From the NCBI RefSeq assembly GCF_003946395.1, contig NZ_RHNZ01000007.1, positions 111,390 through 175,389 of the forward strand: 64,000 nucleotides of DNA, written 5' to 3'. Source of the DNA: Levilactobacillus fuyuanensis. Lineage in GTDB: Bacteria; Bacillota; Bacilli; Lactobacillales; Lactobacillaceae. The stretch's first letter is position 1, and each line of letters begins with the position of its first letter. The notes beneath the pieces were generated by a model that worked only from the letters and a program-made list of their open reading frames with translations, had not been told where the DNA came from and made no database searches. The position numbers and the translations under genes were made by a program. This document shows, piece by piece, positions 62,054 to 64,000 of this stretch.

Positions 62054-62983
62054 ATGCGAAAACATTTACGTCAATGGCTAGCCGGACTCCTGGTTGCGAT
62101 CGTCCTCTTACCGCTCGGCGGGTGCAGCTTGCCCGGTCTGAGTGGTTCCGGCGATAACACCGTTCGGATTGCCTCACAGAACACGACTGAACAGCAGATC
62201 ATGGCCTACATGATTCAAGGCATGATCGGCCACTACACGAAGTTAGATTCGACCATCGTCAACAACCTGGGGTCTGGGAATGTCAGCTTTAACGCCCTAA
62301 AGAACGACAACGCCGACATCTCCTCGATTCGGTTCAACGGGACCGACCTGACCACCATCTTGAACGAGAAATTCGAGCGGGATCCTAAGACCGTCAACGC
62401 AACGGTCACCAAGGAATTCCAGAGTCGCTACCACATGACTTATTTCAAATCATACGGGTTCGCCGACACCTACGCTTGGATGGTCAAGAAGAGTTACGCC
62501 AAGAAGCACCACTTGAAGACCGTTAGTGATCTGAAACGCCTCGCGCCTAACATGCGCGTCGGCATCGATCAAATCTGGCAGAACCGTCAGGGTGACGGCT
62601 ATCCCGCCTTCCAAAAGGATTACGGCTTTAGCTTCGGCACGGTCTACCCCATGCAAGTTGGGTTACTCTACGATGCCTTGGAAGCCAATAAGATGGATGC
62701 CATTCTGGGATACTCCACCGATGGCCGGGTCGGCAGTTACGACCTGACGTTGCTGAAGGATGACAAGAACTTCTTCCCACCATACGATGGGAGTCCGGTC
62801 GCTACCGATGCCATCTTGAAGAAACACCCTGAACTCAAACCAGTCTTAAACCGTTTGGTCGGCAAGATCTCGCTGAAGACCATGCAGGACTTGAACTATA
62901 AGGTCGACGACCAACTGGAAGAACCACAGACGGTCGCCAATGAATTTCTGAAGCAACACCACTACTTCGAAGGGGGGAACTAG
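62054..62983 (+). CDS. opuCC: Osmoprotectant-binding lipoprotein
   Basis: 309 residues. Lipoprotein signal with lipobox LGGC (C24). The mature part has the OpuAC/ProX-type pattern (VRIASQNTTEQQIMAYMIQGMI, SVR-FNG, YSTDGRVGSYDL, FPPYDGSPV) with aromatic residues for cation-pi binding of quaternary amines. Anchored outside the membrane. GGAGG ribosome site ten bases after opuCB. Confidence 0.93.
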   Translation: MRKHLRQWLAGLLVAIVLLPLGGCSLPGLSGSGDNTVRIASQNTTEQQIMAYMIQGMIGHYTKLDSTIVNNLGSGNVSFNALKNDNADISSIRFNGTDLTTILNEKFERDPKTVNATVTKEFQSRYHMTYFKSYGFADTYAWMVKKSYAKKHHLKTVSDLKRLAPNMRVGIDQIWQNRQGDGYPAFQKDYGFSFGTVYPMQVGLLYDALEANKMDAILGYSTDGRVGSYDLTLLKDDKNFFPPYDGSPVATDAILKKHPELKPVLNRLVGKISLKTMQDLNYKVDDQLEEPQTVANEFLKQHHYFEGGN

Positions 62984-62985
62984 GC

Positions 62986-63648
62986 ATGAAAGACATGGGC
63001 TTATTCAGTCAGTTAATCTATTACTTCTCGCACAACGGGATGTACGTCCTCAGTCAATTTAACCAAACGTTCCTCGTCTCCATCTACGGGGTGCTGTTCG
63101 GTGCCATCGTGGGAATTCCCATTGGGATCTGGATCTCACAGAACCGGAAGCTCTCCCCAATCATCATCGGGATTGCCAACGTGATTCAGACGATTCCTTC
63201 CCTGGCGATGTTGTCCATCTTGATGTTGGGCCTGGGGCTGGGACAAAACACGGTCATTGCGACCGTCTTCCTCTACTCTCTGCTACCAATCGTCAAGAAC
63301 ACCTATACTGGGATGCTTAGCGTCGACCCCGACGTTCTGGACGCCGGTAAGGGGATGGGCATGACTCGTTTCCAAATCATGAAGACCATTCGGATTCCGC
63401 TGTCACTCTCCGTGATCATCGCCGGGATTCGAAACGCCTTAGTCTTGGGAATTGGGATTACCGTTATCGGGTCCTTCATTGGGTCCGGTGGTCTGGGGGA
63501 CATCATTGTCCGCGGGACCAACGCCACGAACGGGGGCGCGATTATCCTGGCCGGGGCGCTGCCGACCGCGTTGATGGCGATCATCACTGATCTGGTCCTC
63601 TCCTTCATCGAAAAGCGCCTCACACCAAAGACGTCTTCAGAGAACTAA
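62986..63648 (+). CDS. opuCD: Osmoprotectant ABC transporter permease 2
   Basis: 220 residues, about six membrane segments, EAA loop AGKGMGMTRFQIMKTIRIPLSLSVI and IGSGGLGDIIVRG. Starts right after the binding protein gene with a GGGGGG-containing site. The last codons (GACGTCTTC...GAACTAA) are repeated in inverted form on the far side of repeat B2. Confidence 0.94.
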   Translation: MKDMGLFSQLIYYFSHNGMYVLSQFNQTFLVSIYGVLFGAIVGIPIGIWISQNRKLSPIIIGIANVIQTIPSLAMLSILMLGLGLGQNTVIATVFLYSLLPIVKNTYTGMLSVDPDVLDAGKGMGMTRFQIMKTIRIPLSLSVIIAGIRNALVLGIGITVIGSFIGSGGLGDIIVRGTNATNGGAIILAGALPTALMAIITDLVLSFIEKRLTPKTSSEN

Positions 63649-63871
63649 CTTGGATCTCTGTCAGTGCCTTCGGGCCGGTGAAAACTGGACCGGGACGCTG
63701 AGGGCGGACGCCTAAAGCCAAAGTGCGGTCTTTAGGCTTGGCGTTCAGCCGCTATAAACCGCGTCTGAACTCCACCAAGACTCTAAGTGGCAAAGCCACT
63801 AAGAGTCTTCCCACAGCTGAGTCCATTTTCACCGGCCCTGCGGCTTTACACAGTGTTAGTTCGAAGACGTC
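63630..63871 (+). repeat. Structured intergenic repeat, family B copy 2
   Basis: Read on the minus strand it matches copy 1: AGCCGCAGGGCCGGTGAAAA at one end, TTTTCACCGGCCCGAAGGC at the other, with internal hairpins (AGACTCT-AAGTGGC/GCCACTT-AGAGTCT). Outer arms: GACGTCTTC-AGA-GAACTAAC (63630-63649) and GTTAGTTCGAAGACGTC (63855-63871), 17 pairs with a 3-base bulge. The left arm includes the end of opuCD. Confidence 0.85.
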
Positions 63872-63938
63872 GTTGGCTGGCCACTTATCGCCCGCATGTT
63901 TCCATTGGCAAAACTAAAATTTAGGTTCTAAAATATCT

Positions 63939-63991
63939 GTTGTTGGTAATCAAACGAATTTGATTACTGGCAACGGATGTTTTTGTATAAT
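63939..63991 (+). promoter_or_regulatory. Inverted repeat and -10 box for a gene beyond the window
   Basis: GTTG-GTAATCAAA (63939-63954) is repeated in inverted form as TTTGATTAC-CAAC (63959-63974). A TATAAT follows at 63986-63991. The arrangement suggests a repressor operator overlapping a promoter that reads rightwards out of the window. Confidence 0.5.
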
Positions 63992-64000
63992 CAAAGAATG

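Overview
The window looks like chromosomal DNA of a lactic acid bacterium of the family Lactobacillaceae with a middling G+C content. This rests on Gram-positive ribosome binding sites, frequent TTG and GTG starts, pyruvate oxidase, an NADH oxidase-like flavoprotein, LuxS, MntH, a secreted GH25 lysozyme with cell-wall repeats, DUF1129- and DUF3737-type proteins, and a CcpA cre box. Protein flavour suggests a relative of Levilactobacillus or Lactiplantibacillus, but I cannot fix the genus by eye. I see no rRNA, tRNA, CRISPR array or prophage.

Layout. 1-5.1 kb: the end of a carbohydrate enzyme, a DEDDh exonuclease-like protein fused to a helix-turn-helix, a secreted penicillin-recognising hydrolase and two paralogous secreted proteins. 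5.1-9 kb: luxS, an LCP cell-wall ligase, a DUF1129-like membrane protein and a crcB pair for fluoride export. 9-11.2 kb: a CsoR/CstR-type repressor, thioredoxin and a CoADR/Nox flavoprotein, with a CsoR-type operator in front of trxA. 11.2-16.4 kb is gene-poor: a lone tnpB with a candidate guide RNA, DedA, DegV and two look-alike small-RNA candidates. 16.4-25 kb: mntH, acetyltransferase, dehydrogenases, TetR, ogt and ndh. 25-28.5 kb: a two-component system beside a small secreted protein. 28.8-40.9 kb: a MarR-controlled efflux pump, pox, corA, pnuC, a GH13 glucosidase under a cre box, and a FAD oxidase divergent from MarR-GNAT. 41-47.3 kb: a MacB-like ABC pair, an AI-2E-family protein and a lysozyme operon. 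47.8-59 kb: orphan purH, a two-gene glycosylation system (GT2 plus GT-C), DUF3737-patB, a Dyp peroxidase and two tandem MFS pumps. 60-63.6 kb: a complete opuCABCD osmoprotectant operon.

The most unusual layer is between the genes. Seven copies of structured repeats of about 190 bp (families A and B) and three copies of a long hairpin repeat (family C) lie in intergenic DNA. Several A and B copies are enclosed by outer inverted arms that differ from copy to copy yet stay complementary; in one, an arm is the reverse complement of the end of the neighbouring gene. In addition, two independent loci flanking dedA share a stem-loop showing a C-rich anti-Shine-Dalgarno loop followed by a terminator, and that loop is complementary to G-rich sites in the ndh leader and the gtrB-like ribosome binding site.

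All coordinates and motif matches were read by eye. Functions are inferred from recognisable families, without database searches.
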